Source: Desulfobaccales bacterium (lineage in GTDB: Bacteria; Desulfobacterota; Desulfobaccia; Desulfobaccales; 0-14-0-80-60-11). From it: a stretch of 64,000 bases of DNA. A program made the position numbers and the translations under genes. Each line of letters begins with the position of its first letter. Within the stretch, counting starts at the first letter, position 1. The stretch lies in the NCBI GenBank assembly GCA_041648175.1, contig JBAZPO010000001.1, positions 248,001-312,000 on the forward strand. The letters run 5' to 3'. The notes under the pieces are model-generated. The model was given only the letters and a program-made list of their open reading frames with translations, was not told the DNA's origin and ran no database searches. Of the stretch, positions 17,001 through 25,028 are shown one piece after another.

Positions 17001-18748
17001 ACCCCCTGGATTGTGCCCTCCCGGTCCAGATGCACGATGGCCAGGGGCGAGGCTTCGATAAGGGCCTGTAACTTGGCATTGGCTGCCCTGAGGGCCTCCC
17101 GGACCCGTTTCCTCTCGGTGATATCCCGGAGTATTGATTGCACTGCAGGCCGGCCCTGATACATGATGGCGCTGCCGATCCCCTCTACCTCCACGAACTC
17201 GCCGTCCAGGCGCAGGATCTTCTCTTCTAGAGGGCCGACGGTGGCCCCGGCCCGAATTTGCTTAACGCGGTCCTGGACTGCGGCGCGAGATTCGGGATGG
17301 AAGCGGTCCATAACCGATTGGCCCACCAGGTCGCTGCGTACGACGGCGCCGAAGAGCTGCACCGCGGCTAGATTGACAAAGACGATCCTGCCCTTGGCGT
17401 GCACCACAATGGCGTCGGGGGAGAGCTCCACCAGGCTGCGATAGCGTTCTTCGCTCTGGCGCAAGTCCGCCTGAGCCTGTTTGCGGGCGGTAATGTCAGT
17501 ATAGGTGGCCACCGCCGCGATGATCGACCCGTCCCGGTCCCGGACGGGGGTGGCGTTGACGTTGAGGTGGACGGCTCGGACGTTAACGCCTTCTCCCCGT
17601 TGCAGCAAATACTCTTCGTCCACCACGGTCTCGCCCAGATTCAGGGCGCGCCCCAGGGGCAGATCATCCGGAGGGCAACTCCGGCCATCGGGATAAGAGC
17701 GCGGAATTTGCTTGAAGTGCTCCAGGTCGCCCAGGGAATCCGGCGCTTGTTTCCAGATCGTCTCAGCCCGGCGGTTGGTCAGGATGATGCGGCCCGACGG
17801 TTCGGCAATGATTACCCCCGCGGGCATCTGCTCCAGCACGGTCTGAAAGAGATTCCGCTCGTTTTGCAGTTCCCCGGTCAGGTCCTCCAACTCCTCGGCT
17901 TGCGCCTGCAGAGTTTCGTTCTGGACCCGCAGTTCCTCGCCATGGATCTTCAGTTCTTCGTTGGAGATCCGCACCTCTTCCGAGTAGTTTTGGACCTCGG
18001 TCAGCAAACGCTGCTGCTCCGGCTCGCACTCCCGACGTTTGGTGATTTCCTCCTCTAATTTTTGGTTGGCGGCAACCAACTCGGTGGTGCGCTCTCCGAC
18101 CCGGTGTTCCAATTCATCCCGGTTTCGCTGCAGGGTCTGCTGCACCTTTTTCCGTTCAGCAGCATAGCGGATGGCCCGGAAGAGCCGGCTTGCGTCCGTT
18201 TTTCCTTTGATCAGATAGTCCTGGGCCCCCTTTTGCACCGCCGTGAGGGCCAGGGTCTCATCGTCCAGCCCGGTCAGGAGCACGAAGGGGATTTCCGGGG
18301 CTTGAGTGTAAGCTTTGTAGAAGGTCTCCAGACCCCGGCTGTCCGGCAGACTCAGGTCCAGCAAGACCAGATCGATCTCGCCCTTGCCCAGTGATTCCAG
18401 GCCTTGGGAGAGCCTGGGGACCCACTCGAGGGTAATATCGCCAGCCCCCGCCTCAGCCAGCATCTCCCGGACGAGGCGGGCGTCGCCGGGGTTATCTTCG
18501 ATCAGCAGGATCTTAAGGGGACCCTCAGGCTGCGCCCTGAGTTCGGGACCACATTCGCCAGTGGCCTTAGACCTGGCCGCGTCCGCTTCCGGAGACTCTG
18601 CCAGAGGTTGCCCCTCGGCCAGGCCCCCTCGGAGATGCCCCAGGCTCTCCTCAGCTCCGCTCTCAGGGACCACCCGGGCTTCGGCCAACTGCCGCCGCAA
18701 TTCTTGCACTTCCAGCAGCAGTTCTTCTTTGGTCTTCCTGTCATCCAT
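14012..18748 (-). CDS. Hybrid histidine kinase REC-7xPAS-HisKA-HATPase-REC (1578 aa)
   Basis: The order is: an N-terminal helix (MDDRKTKEELLLEVQELRRQ); a receiver at about 80-200 (LLIEDNPGDARLV, LVLLDLSLPDSRG, DYLIKGK); a coiled coil to about 310; seven PAS units beginning at motifs such as VLEQMPAGVIIAEPSG, LVELSPDAIVVHAKG, LIEASPLAIVHLDREG, IFISISDAIIFADSE, FLENSSQPFAVAFLNG, LLDALPAFVSLHGED and LTENIDDAIMLASGD; an NtrB-type HisKA (GRLAGGVAHDFNNLL, His near residue 1207); an HATPase (DTGIGMS, GTGLGLSMAYGI); and a C-terminal receiver (LLVEDEEGVRHVV, LLLTDVAMPVMGG, IQKPF). The first receiver resembles phytochrome-associated Rcp1-type receivers. No membrane helix is seen, so it should be soluble. 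A GTG two codons upstream is an alternative start. Confidence 0.93.
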   Translation of the reverse strand: MDDRKTKEELLLEVQELRRQLAEARVVPESGAEESLGHLRGGLAEGQPLAESPEADAARSKATGECGPELRAQPEGPLKILLIEDNPGDARLVREMLAEAGAGDITLEWVPRLSQGLESLGKGEIDLVLLDLSLPDSRGLETFYKAYTQAPEIPFVLLTGLDDETLALTAVQKGAQDYLIKGKTDASRLFRAIRYAAERKKVQQTLQRNRDELEHRVGERTTELVAANQKLEEEITKRRECEPEQQRLLTEVQNYSEEVRISNEELKIHGEELRVQNETLQAQAEELEDLTGELQNERNLFQTVLEQMPAGVIIAEPSGRIILTNRRAETIWKQAPDSLGDLEHFKQIPRSYPDGRSCPPDDLPLGRALNLGETVVDEEYLLQRGEGVNVRAVHLNVNATPVRDRDGSIIAAVATYTDITARKQAQADLRQSEERYRSLVELSPDAIVVHAKGRIVFVNLAAVQLFGAVVRSDLVGQSVMDRFHPESRAAVQDRVKQIRAGATVGPLEEKILRLDGEFVEVEGIGSAIMYQGRPAVQSILRDITERKRVREALRAANAKLQALIEASPLAIVHLDREGTIQGVNSAAELIFGWRGGELQGRPLPIVPEGKQGESREIIRHVLQGEPFTGEEVRARRKDGAWIDVSLSVAPIYNGNGEVTGIVGLAEDITARKQAEAALAKSRAEFEAIFISISDAIIFADSERRIVLANPAVKTVFGYEPEELIGKSTEELYVDRADFEAVREKYFFTGEPVKPARFEITYRRKNGTQFSAESLAGQVTDGQGNLLGAVGIHRDITARKVADAALKESQRHTSMLADFLENSSQPFAVAFLNGRMGMFNEAFLQLLGYGQKELSRLNWQKDLTPPEWLEKETAKINELQRTGQAVRYEKEYLRKDGSRVPVELFVHVRREGDGQPIYYAFVTDITARKKAEAALEQERQRLYSLLDALPAFVSLHGEDHTLRFANRRLREAFGETAGKFCYELFYNQQAPCEGCPATSVIDTQTAFEWERTTGDGRTLQIFQYPFRDTDGTPCILTLAMDISARKQTEDALKESEERFRQLTENIDDAIMLASGDWKRVHYISPAYERIWGRSRASLYEAPRSWLEGVAPEDLGEVKAALKKRMAGDFSEKKFPHFRVRRPDGAVRWIAARFFPIRNEAGKTYRIAGIAADITERKEVEAVLRWREEHLRQTAKMEAVGRLAGGVAHDFNNLLTVISGYGELLLADLQEAEQGRQQVQAILKAADQASAVTRQLLAFSRKQVLQPQIIDLNVLISNLMEMFSRLVDENIKISTVLGPELGTVKADPNHMEQVCMNLVLNALDAMPQGGHLSIETKNVQVDFNDARRHPEITPGNYVVVVVRDTGIGMSRKVLSHIFEPFFTTKEKDKGTGLGLSMAYGIIKQSGGYILVESSPGKGSSFRIFLPRAARARKRVVSAPPYLSNGQGTGTILLVEDEEGVRHVVHRMLTLKGYSVLTAKDGLEALQIGRDHADPIHLLLTDVAMPVMGGRELAEHLVPVHPEMRILFMSGHTEDGVVTRGVKESVINFIQKPFRAEQLLSKVRELLAEPNPGTKPGATHR

Positions 18749-19499
18749 GCGCACTATCCTAAGGTCATCCAGTGGTCTGTTTCAGAACTATAGCGCTTGC
18801 CGAAAGTTCTTTCCTTTTATCCCCTCTCCCCTTGCGGGAGTGAGTTAGGGTGAGGGGTGAATGAGGAAATATTTGCCAATGGGTATAAGTCAAGAAGCTG
18901 ATAATCTCTAAATAAAGATTAACTTAACCTTACAAACATTAATATAAAAAATAATCATCTTGAAAAGTTCTTTTTTTTCATAAGATAATTGCTATGGGAA
19001 AGTTTTCAACTACTAGCCAGTCCAAAACTTCATTACGTTGCGTATTGAGACCTCTGCGAAAGTCTCGCGTAGGATAGCCGCCCTCGGCTGTCCACACTTC
19101 CGCAGGTCGAGAGCGCCTGTGCAATATTTTGATTAACTTGGGCAGCAGCAGAATCAAGGCAGACGCCTCACAACCCAGCCGTCAGGCGAGAACCTCCAGA
19201 GGTTATTTTCTTTGTCAGGCTGAGGAAGCGCCGCAGCCGCATCGGCGACTTCTATTCTGAGGTAGGGGCGGGGTCTCCCCGCCCTGCCTAGGGTAAGGAG
19301 TAAGTCGCAAGTAATCTCTTCTGCACCATGCCGGTTCCGGCAAATCTCTACTTTACGCCCTCATTCCTAAGTTCCAGCTTAGGAACGCCACTTTCCGCCC
19401 AAGCTCTGCTTAGGCGCCTCTCCCGCCCCCTTGATGGGAAGGCAGTGTAAGGAGGAGGGTAAAAAAAGAAAGTGTGAGTAGGCTCCTAAGCCCGGAGGC
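18749..19499. other. Long intergenic region with dispersed repeats
   Basis: No gene is supported in these 750 bases. It carries a copy of the CCCCTCTCCCCTT..GGTGAGGGG palindrome (18819-18860), an AT-rich block (18890-19000) that could hold the promoter for the hybrid kinase, a GGGGCGGGGTCTCCCCGCCC palindrome near 19265, and CCCAAGCTC..CTTAGG-type elements at 19360-19430. Confidence 0.5.
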
Positions 19500-19928
19500 T
19501 TATTTTTTCTTGCCCCGCATCCACCAGGGGAGATCGCCGGGCCCGGCAGCCGCCCGGATTTGAGCCAACTCCTCTTTGAGCAAGGTTACTTCGGCCAAAA
19601 GGGTCTTGGCGGCGGCGGCTTCGCCCGTTAGGCGCTCCACCTCCCGGCGCACCCGGGCCAGCTCTTCGGCCACCTCGCCCAGCGCGCCTTTCAGGGACGC
19701 GGCTGCCGTTGTCGCGGCGGTGTATCCCGCCATCACCTCGGTCTTGAGCGTCTTGGAACCGGTTTCCAGAGCCACCACCCGCTCCTGCAATTCGCTGAGC
19801 GCCCCCACACCTGCCTGGCCCCGGCCGGTCTTGGCCGCCACCGAAAGATCGGGGACTACGGAATCCAGCGGATGGTCCTGGATCATGGCATCCAGCGGGT
19901 TTTCGCCAATGGTGCTGCGTTTAGCCAT
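19500..19928 (-). CDS. Coiled-coil adaptor coupled to ParA (142 aa)
   Basis: The protein begins MAKRSTIGENPLDAMIQDHP, has a flexible stretch to about residue 50, a long Ala/Glu-rich helical region with heptads (LSELQERVVALETGSKTLKT, ELARVRREVERLTGEAAAAK, LLAEVTLLKEELAQIRAAAG) and a tail PWWMRGKKK. The basic N-terminus followed by STIGENPLDA looks like the short ATPase-activating peptides that partner proteins present to ParA-type ATPases, as in McdB or TlpT-like adaptors; this is inference. No ParB CTPase or HTH domain is present. The start codon lies 4 bases after the parA stop and its ribosome binding site is inside parA, so translation is coupled. Confidence 0.65.
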   Translation of the reverse strand: MAKRSTIGENPLDAMIQDHPLDSVVPDLSVAAKTGRGQAGVGALSELQERVVALETGSKTLKTEVMAGYTAATTAAASLKGALGEVAEELARVRREVERLTGEAAAAKTLLAEVTLLKEELAQIRAAAGPGDLPWWMRGKKK

Positions 19929-19932
19929 ATCG

Positions 19933-20694
19933 TCAACTCCCTTCTTGGCTGATGATCTCGTCGGCCAGGGCCCGGTAATCCGCGGCGCCGGCGCTCTTGT
20001 CGTCATATTGGCCGATAGGCTGTCCGAAGGACGGGCACTCGGCCAGCCGGACGTTTTCCCGGATGACGGTGCGGTACACTAAAGGCCCGGAACGCTGACG
20101 CAACTGCTCCACCACCTCTCTCGCATGGCGGGTGCGGAAATCCACCCGGCAGGCCAGGATACCGGAAATTCTCAGGTCCGGATTAAGGCGCTCTCTCACC
20201 ACCTCCACAGTCTGGAGCAGTTGGGCCAGGCCGCTTAAGGCCATGACGTGAGCTTCCACCGGCACCAAAAGTTCGGCCACCGCCACCAGGGCGTTGACGG
20301 TCAGGACCCCCAAGGTGGGCGGACAGTCTATAAGGATATAGTCCCAGCGGTCCGGCGGCAGGCGGCTCAAGTTGCGGCGCAAGATGGTTTCGGCCCCCAC
20401 TTCCCCGGCCAGCATCTTCTCGGCCCCCACCAGCCAGGACGAAGACGGCACCAGATCCACCCCGGACACCCCCGCCTCCTGGACCAGTTCCAGCATGTCG
20501 CCATTGTCGGAAAAAATGCCCAAAACACCCTTGCCGGGATTCTTGACCCCGAACCACGCGGTGGTGGAGTGTTGCGGGTCCAGATCAATGACGAGCACCC
20601 GACGGCCTTTTTCCCCCAGGGCCGCGGCCAGGTTAACGCTGGTGGTGGTTTTGCCGCTCCCCCCCTTTTGGTTTGCAATGGCAAAGGTTCTCAT
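19933..20694 (-). CDS. ParA-type ATPase (253 aa)
   Basis: MRTFAIANQKGGSGKTTTSV contains the deviant Walker A KGGSGKTT with the signature lysine; VLVIDLDPQHSTTAWFG is Walker A', and DYILIDCPPTLGVLTVNALV carries Walker B. The length and motifs fit the ParA/Soj/MinD superfamily, which forms ATP-dependent dimers on the nucleoid or membrane and positions cargo. There is no N-terminal HTH, so it is unlikely to autoregulate like plasmid ParA of type Ia. No ParB is adjacent; instead the coupled partner at 19500-19928 is a coiled-coil protein. This fits an orphan ParA that spaces a protein assembly rather than DNA. GGGAGAAAG precedes the ATG. Confidence 0.9.
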   Translation of the reverse strand: MRTFAIANQKGGSGKTTTSVNLAAALGEKGRRVLVIDLDPQHSTTAWFGVKNPGKGVLGIFSDNGDMLELVQEAGVSGVDLVPSSSWLVGAEKMLAGEVGAETILRRNLSRLPPDRWDYILIDCPPTLGVLTVNALVAVAELLVPVEAHVMALSGLAQLLQTVEVVRERLNPDLRISGILACRVDFRTRHAREVVEQLRQRSGPLVYRTVIRENVRLAECPSFGQPIGQYDDKSAGAADYRALADEIISQEGS

Positions 20695-20734
20695 GGCGCA
20701 CTTTCTCCCTCAGGTCACGTGGTCTCAAAATACC

Positions 20735-20785
20735 ACAGCCCGAGCGCATTCCAGACCCACTTGGGGTCCGGGACACTCGGGCTGT
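20735..20785. promoter_or_regulatory. Nested palindrome upstream of parA
   Basis: A perfect 10-bp inverted repeat (ACAGCCCGAG ... CTCGGGCTGT) encloses a second one (GACCC ... GGGTC). It begins 41 bases upstream of the parA start. It could be an mRNA leader hairpin, an operator, a centromere-like site, or a terminator facing the opposite strand. I see no T-tract directly behind it. Confidence 0.45.
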
Positions 20786-21068
20786 CAGTCTTCGCAGGGA
20801 ACGGCCTCAAAGGGCGGCCTCCCGGTTATTTTTTTACTGTTTCCACCTTGCCACAAGCCGACGCGCCTGTCAACTTGAGGTCACCATTAATGATAAATCA
20901 GAGGGCGTAAAGCATCGGCAGCCAGGATTTGGGCATCAGAGAGATTTTTCTTGCGGGAAGAGCTGGTGCTGATTAATCTGAAGGTGCAAAATGCGGGGCA
21001 ATCTGAGAAAATGCAAAAGGATCTCAGCCAATGCTTCGCCCTTTGGGGAGTTGGTTAAAGGACAAACC

Positions 21069-21467
21069 ATGACCGTATGGCTCAAACTTCTGACGGTAGG
21101 CCTCCTCCTGGGCTTAAGCGCCTGCGTATCGACCGGCGCCAGGGCCATTAAAGACGAGTGGGTCGTCTCTAAAATCGAAGTGGGCAGATCCACCCGGTCC
21201 GACGTCATGGCTCTGCTGGGCTACCCCATTGCCGCTACCCATAGAGATCTGGGGCTTAAGGAAGTAACCTGGCATTACTATTATGCCACCGCCTACCCCA
21301 ACGCCACCGCGTTTATCCCCGGGGTGAAGGCCTTCACGCGCAATTTGAACGAAACCACCAGAGTCCTGTCCGTGAGCTTTAACCGGGACGGCACCGTCAA
21401 GGGTCTGGAGCAAGAACAGCTTCCCATCCCGCCTCAGCAAATTAACCTCAGCGGTGAGAAAAGCTAG
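21069..21467 (+). CDS. SmpA/OmlA-like lipoprotein (132 aa)
   Basis: MTVWLKLLTVGLLLGLSACV is a lipoprotein signal with the lipobox LSAC. The mature protein has the BamE/SmpA-like pattern: VSKIEVGRSTRSDVMALLGY (the helix that follows the GxT..dV...LG.P motif), then WHYYYATAYPNATAFIPGVK and VLSVSFNRDGTVKGLEQEQ, a small alpha/beta domain. BamE-type proteins belong to the outer-membrane assembly machinery, but many solitary relatives have unknown roles. AAAGGAC precedes the ATG; the upstream 26 codons of open frame do not look coding. The gene converges on the radical SAM gene and their stop codons overlap in a shared CTAG. Confidence 0.75.
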   Translation: MTVWLKLLTVGLLLGLSACVSTGARAIKDEWVVSKIEVGRSTRSDVMALLGYPIAATHRDLGLKEVTWHYYYATAYPNATAFIPGVKAFTRNLNETTRVLSVSFNRDGTVKGLEQEQLPIPPQQINLSGEKS

Positions 21468-22603
21468 ATAAACCGCTGCATCATCTCGTCGGTGACCAGG
21501 TCCACCGTGTCCGGGGTGATACGATACCTCCGGCAGATGGCCTCGATTTGCGACAATAAATCGACGTCTTCCAACCCTGCTAATTCCGACAACATCCCCG
21601 TCCGCCGGCCCACCCGATAGAGGACCTGGAGTTCCGGGTCCAGCGCCAAAAAGGCCCGCACGACCCCGATCAAGCGCTCCTGGTCCTGGGGCATCTGCCC
21701 GTCCACTTCGGGCAGGAGGTTGAGGATATGGTCGCTTTTGATGGCGCTGGTGACGCCTGAAAGCGACTCCAGAAACAGGAGCAGCTCCCGGGCCATCTCC
21801 ATATCCGTGGCTTTATCAAAGCGCCCGGCGGCATAGTCCTCATAAAGCGGAATACCCGGCGGTATGGCCAGGGTGCGCAACCGGATGAAATCCGGGTTGA
21901 TGGCGTTCATGGCCGCGGCCGTCTCCAAAGCGTTGACCTCGAGGCGCCGCCGGCCTCCCAGCCCCGGCATATAATATTCCGACAACTCGATGCCCGCGTC
22001 CTTGACCTTCCGCCCCGCCAGGATATGCATCCGTTGAGTGGTGCCCTTGCGCACCAGCTTCAGAACTTGGTCTGCGCCCGATTCCATGCCGATGTGAATC
22101 CGGCTGAGTCCCGCTTCCTTAAGGGAAGTCAGAGCCGCGGCCTTCAGGTTGGCGATGCTGTTGGACCGGGCATACGAGGTCACCCGGGTGACTTCCGGGA
22201 AGCGCGCCGTGATATGCTGAAGGATAGTGAGCAGGTCAGCAGGGGGCGCCACCAGGCTGTTGGCATCCTGGAGAAAGACCTGGCCCAGGCCGTAGCGCAG
22301 CCAGTTCCTGGCCGCCACCCAGGCCCCGCGGTCGCCTCCCGCCAGGCCCATATCGAGCGACCCCGGACCCTGCTGCCGGAACTCCTGCACCGCCTCGTAG
22401 ACCGCGTCCAGGTCTCGTAGTACGTGAGCCACCGGCCGGATGGAAAACGGCGCGCCTTTATAGACAGGGCAGAAGGTGCAATGGTTCCAGGGACAGTTCC
22501 GGGTTACCCGGACCAGGAGGCTGCGGGCCTCGCTGGGGGGCCGGATGGGGCCTTGTTCGAAGCCCCGGTAGGCCGTATTTTGAGCATCGCTCCGGTTCAG
22601 CAT
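21464..22603 (-). CDS. Radical SAM protein with CX4CX2C cluster motif (379 aa)
   Basis: The iron-sulfur motif is VTRNCPWNHCTFCPVYKG, i.e. C-x4-C-x2-C instead of the usual C-x3-C-x2-C. Downstream the Elp3/MiaB-type barrel elements are present: GLAGGDRGAW, LSRIHIGMESGADQVLKLV and ELSEYYMPGLGGR. The C-terminal 100 residues (DHILNLLPEVDGQMPQDQER and onward) are helical and not recognised. The substrate is unknown. This variant motif occurs in a group of radical SAM proteins in anaerobes that carry no functional name. It is a single gene with a long upstream spacer. Confidence 0.85.
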   Translation of the reverse strand: MLNRSDAQNTAYRGFEQGPIRPPSEARSLLVRVTRNCPWNHCTFCPVYKGAPFSIRPVAHVLRDLDAVYEAVQEFRQQGPGSLDMGLAGGDRGAWVAARNWLRYGLGQVFLQDANSLVAPPADLLTILQHITARFPEVTRVTSYARSNSIANLKAAALTSLKEAGLSRIHIGMESGADQVLKLVRKGTTQRMHILAGRKVKDAGIELSEYYMPGLGGRRRLEVNALETAAAMNAINPDFIRLRTLAIPPGIPLYEDYAAGRFDKATDMEMARELLLFLESLSGVTSAIKSDHILNLLPEVDGQMPQDQERLIGVVRAFLALDPELQVLYRVGRRTGMLSELAGLEDVDLLSQIEAICRRYRITPDTVDLVTDEMMQRFI

Positions 22604-22851
22604 CTATCAGTCCCGTCAGCCCTTCTCAAAGATTCTCGTAAAAGCCCAAGGGCGCCAGTTCCGCAAACTTTAGGATTTTCTGGACAAGAGAGAGAACGCT
22701 CGTCTATTATAACCCAAATCCTCTCTCCTTTAAGTTCCGCGTGGCATGAACCGATTATATTTAGGTGGATAAGCAGCGATGCTCAGAGAGCAGCTATCAA
22801 CCCCAAAGGCTCATGTGAACCCTATAAAATGCATAACTAGAGAGCAAATTC

Positions 22852-24948
22852 ATGATAGATAAGCCTGCGTTACCGAAGGGCCATAGTTTATATGTAAGGA
22901 TACTGACAGCTTTTATCGCGCTAATATCTATTACGGTACTACCCATAATTGTATATGGCTATTATGTTGATTCCATCATCATGTTATCAATGGCTGATAA
23001 TTTAATCATTCAGGTGACAAAGACTGCAATTGAAAAAACCACAGATTATTTAATGCCATTATCAAGAATTGTCGATTTAAGTTCAAAGATCGCCAAAGCT
23101 GGTGCTCTCTCCCTGAATAATGATAAGAAGTTGGAAGGGTACACCGTCGAGGTATTGAAATCTTACCCGCAAACCTCGATGTTTTACCTCGGAGATGAAC
23201 ACGGCAATTTTATGATGGCCAGGAGACAGGCAGACGGCAACATTGCCACGAATGTAGTCAGCCGAAAAACCTCCCCGCCAGCCGAAATATGGAAATATCG
23301 CAACGCTTCATTCAGCATCGTCAATACCGTTAAATCAACCGCAGTGAAGTATGACCCCCGCCTCCGCCCCTGGTATGAGGGGGCCAAGAAGTCCAAGTCC
23401 CTATACTGGACCGACGTGTACATTTTCTTTCATGACGGCAAGGCGGGGATTACCGCCGCCTACCCTGCTGTGGCCCCGAACGGGAAGTTTTTCGGCGTCT
23501 TCGGTCTGGATATTCATTTGGATGAAATTTCGCATTTCCTGAAAAACTTGAAGATCGGTAAAAATGGGGTGGCTTTTATCTTCAACGAAAAGAATGAATT
23601 GGTGGCTTACCCCGATGTGTCTCTTACCATCAAAGAAGAACATGGCAGATTACGCCCGGTTAATATCGAAGAGATGGGCATTGCCAGCATTACGGCATCT
23701 TTTCGAGAATGTCAACAACAAGGGAAAAACAAATGCGTCGTCGAAACCGGGGGTAAAAGGTACATTGCCTCTTATCAGGATTTTCCAGAATCATTTCGAG
23801 CCCGATGGAAAGTCGGCGTGGTGGTTCCGGAGGACGATTTTATTGGGGCGGCTAAAGATGAAATGCGGGTGTCATTGATAATCTGCGTGATAATATTAAT
23901 AATTTCTATCAGCTTGGCCATGCTTATATCACGCGGTATTTCCAAGCCGATTAAACTTCTCACCAGAGAAGCAAATAGAATTAAAAACTTTCACCTCGAC
24001 GACAAAATAACCATAAAATCTTATATCCGAGAAATCCAGGTTATGAGCAATGCCATCGCAGCCATGAAGTCAGGGCTGCAAGCCTTCAGGAGATATGTGC
24101 CTGCAGAACTGGTGCGCCAGCTCATATCCACCGGAGAAGAGGCTCACCTGGGTGGCCATAAACGAGAATTGACCGTATTTTTCTCTGATATCGCGGGGTT
24201 CACCACCATCGCCGAAGGCATGGCCCCGGAAGAGCTCATGCTCCATCTTTCCGAATACTTCGACGAACTCACCCAAATCTTAAGTGAACATAAAGGGACC
24301 GTGGATAAGTATATCGGTGATGGGATCTTGGCCTTTTGGGGCGCTCCGGTCCCTGATGATAATCATGCTTTGCATGCCTGTGATGCCGCCCTGTTCTGCC
24401 AGGCAAAGCTCAAAGAACTCAACCGGAAATGGGCCAGCGCCGGTAAAAGTCCGCTTGCCACCCGGATCGGTATCAGCTCCGGTGAAACCGTAGTTGGCAA
24501 TGTAGGCTCCAGTGAACGGATCAACTATACCGTGATGGGCGATAATGTTAACCTGGCCAGCCGCTTGGAAGGGGTAAATAAACTATATGGGACCAAAATA
24601 ATCGTGAGCCGGGCAACCTATGAGGCCATGGCGGGTGAATTTTGGTTCAGACCCCTGGATATTGTCGCCGTCAAAGGCAGGAGCGGGGGAACGACAATCT
24701 ACGAACTGATCATGAAAAAGGGAGAGGGGGATACGGACCAGGTTGCAGAATTGTGCGTTGAGTTCGCCAAAGGATTTGAAACTTACCTGGCCCGGGACTG
24801 GGAGGCAGGCATCAAGATTTTTCAAAACCTGACAAGCAAATTTCCCAACGATATCCCCGCGGACCTTTACCTTACCCGGTGCCGGCATTACCTCTTAAAC
24901 CCCCCTGAAGCTGACTGGCAGGGCATAGCCTACCTGGAATCGAAATAG
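22852..24948 (+). CDS. Membrane adenylate cyclase, Cache-HAMP-class III cyclase (698 aa)
   Basis: TM1 lies at about residues 14-36 (VRILTAFIALISITVLPIIV), followed by a periplasmic double-Cache-like sensor (DPRLRPWYEGAKKSKSLYWT, GVFGLDIHLDEISHFL) to about 340, TM2 (LIICVIILIISISLAMLISR), HAMP, and a class III cyclase domain. Cyclase residues are complete: FFSDIAGFTTIAEGM (metal Asp), VDKYIGDGILAFWG (second metal Asp and the specificity Lys) and YTVMGDNVNLASRLE (Asp favouring ATP, plus the transition-state Asn/Arg). A helical tail of about 80 residues follows (EAGIKIFQNLTSKFPND, TPR-like). It is predicted to sense a small periplasmic ligand and make cAMP. The N-terminal part is more AT-rich than the cyclase part. 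Confidence 0.92.
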   Translation: MIDKPALPKGHSLYVRILTAFIALISITVLPIIVYGYYVDSIIMLSMADNLIIQVTKTAIEKTTDYLMPLSRIVDLSSKIAKAGALSLNNDKKLEGYTVEVLKSYPQTSMFYLGDEHGNFMMARRQADGNIATNVVSRKTSPPAEIWKYRNASFSIVNTVKSTAVKYDPRLRPWYEGAKKSKSLYWTDVYIFFHDGKAGITAAYPAVAPNGKFFGVFGLDIHLDEISHFLKNLKIGKNGVAFIFNEKNELVAYPDVSLTIKEEHGRLRPVNIEEMGIASITASFRECQQQGKNKCVVETGGKRYIASYQDFPESFRARWKVGVVVPEDDFIGAAKDEMRVSLIICVIILIISISLAMLISRGISKPIKLLTREANRIKNFHLDDKITIKSYIREIQVMSNAIAAMKSGLQAFRRYVPAELVRQLISTGEEAHLGGHKRELTVFFSDIAGFTTIAEGMAPEELMLHLSEYFDELTQILSEHKGTVDKYIGDGILAFWGAPVPDDNHALHACDAALFCQAKLKELNRKWASAGKSPLATRIGISSGETVVGNVGSSERINYTVMGDNVNLASRLEGVNKLYGTKIIVSRATYEAMAGEFWFRPLDIVAVKGRSGGTTIYELIMKKGEGDTDQVAELCVEFAKGFETYLARDWEAGIKIFQNLTSKFPNDIPADLYLTRCRHYLLNPPEADWQGIAYLESK

Positions 24949-25028
24949 CCAGGTCACATCTTTTAGATTTTTTCCCGTTGATCATAATCGCCTTCGTTAC
25001 CAGGCAGCGTCTGATGGATTATGAGATA

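Noticed and set aside
20695..20990. Short frames upstream of parA
   Set aside because: No ribosome binding sites; the region contains the palindrome and probably promoters only.
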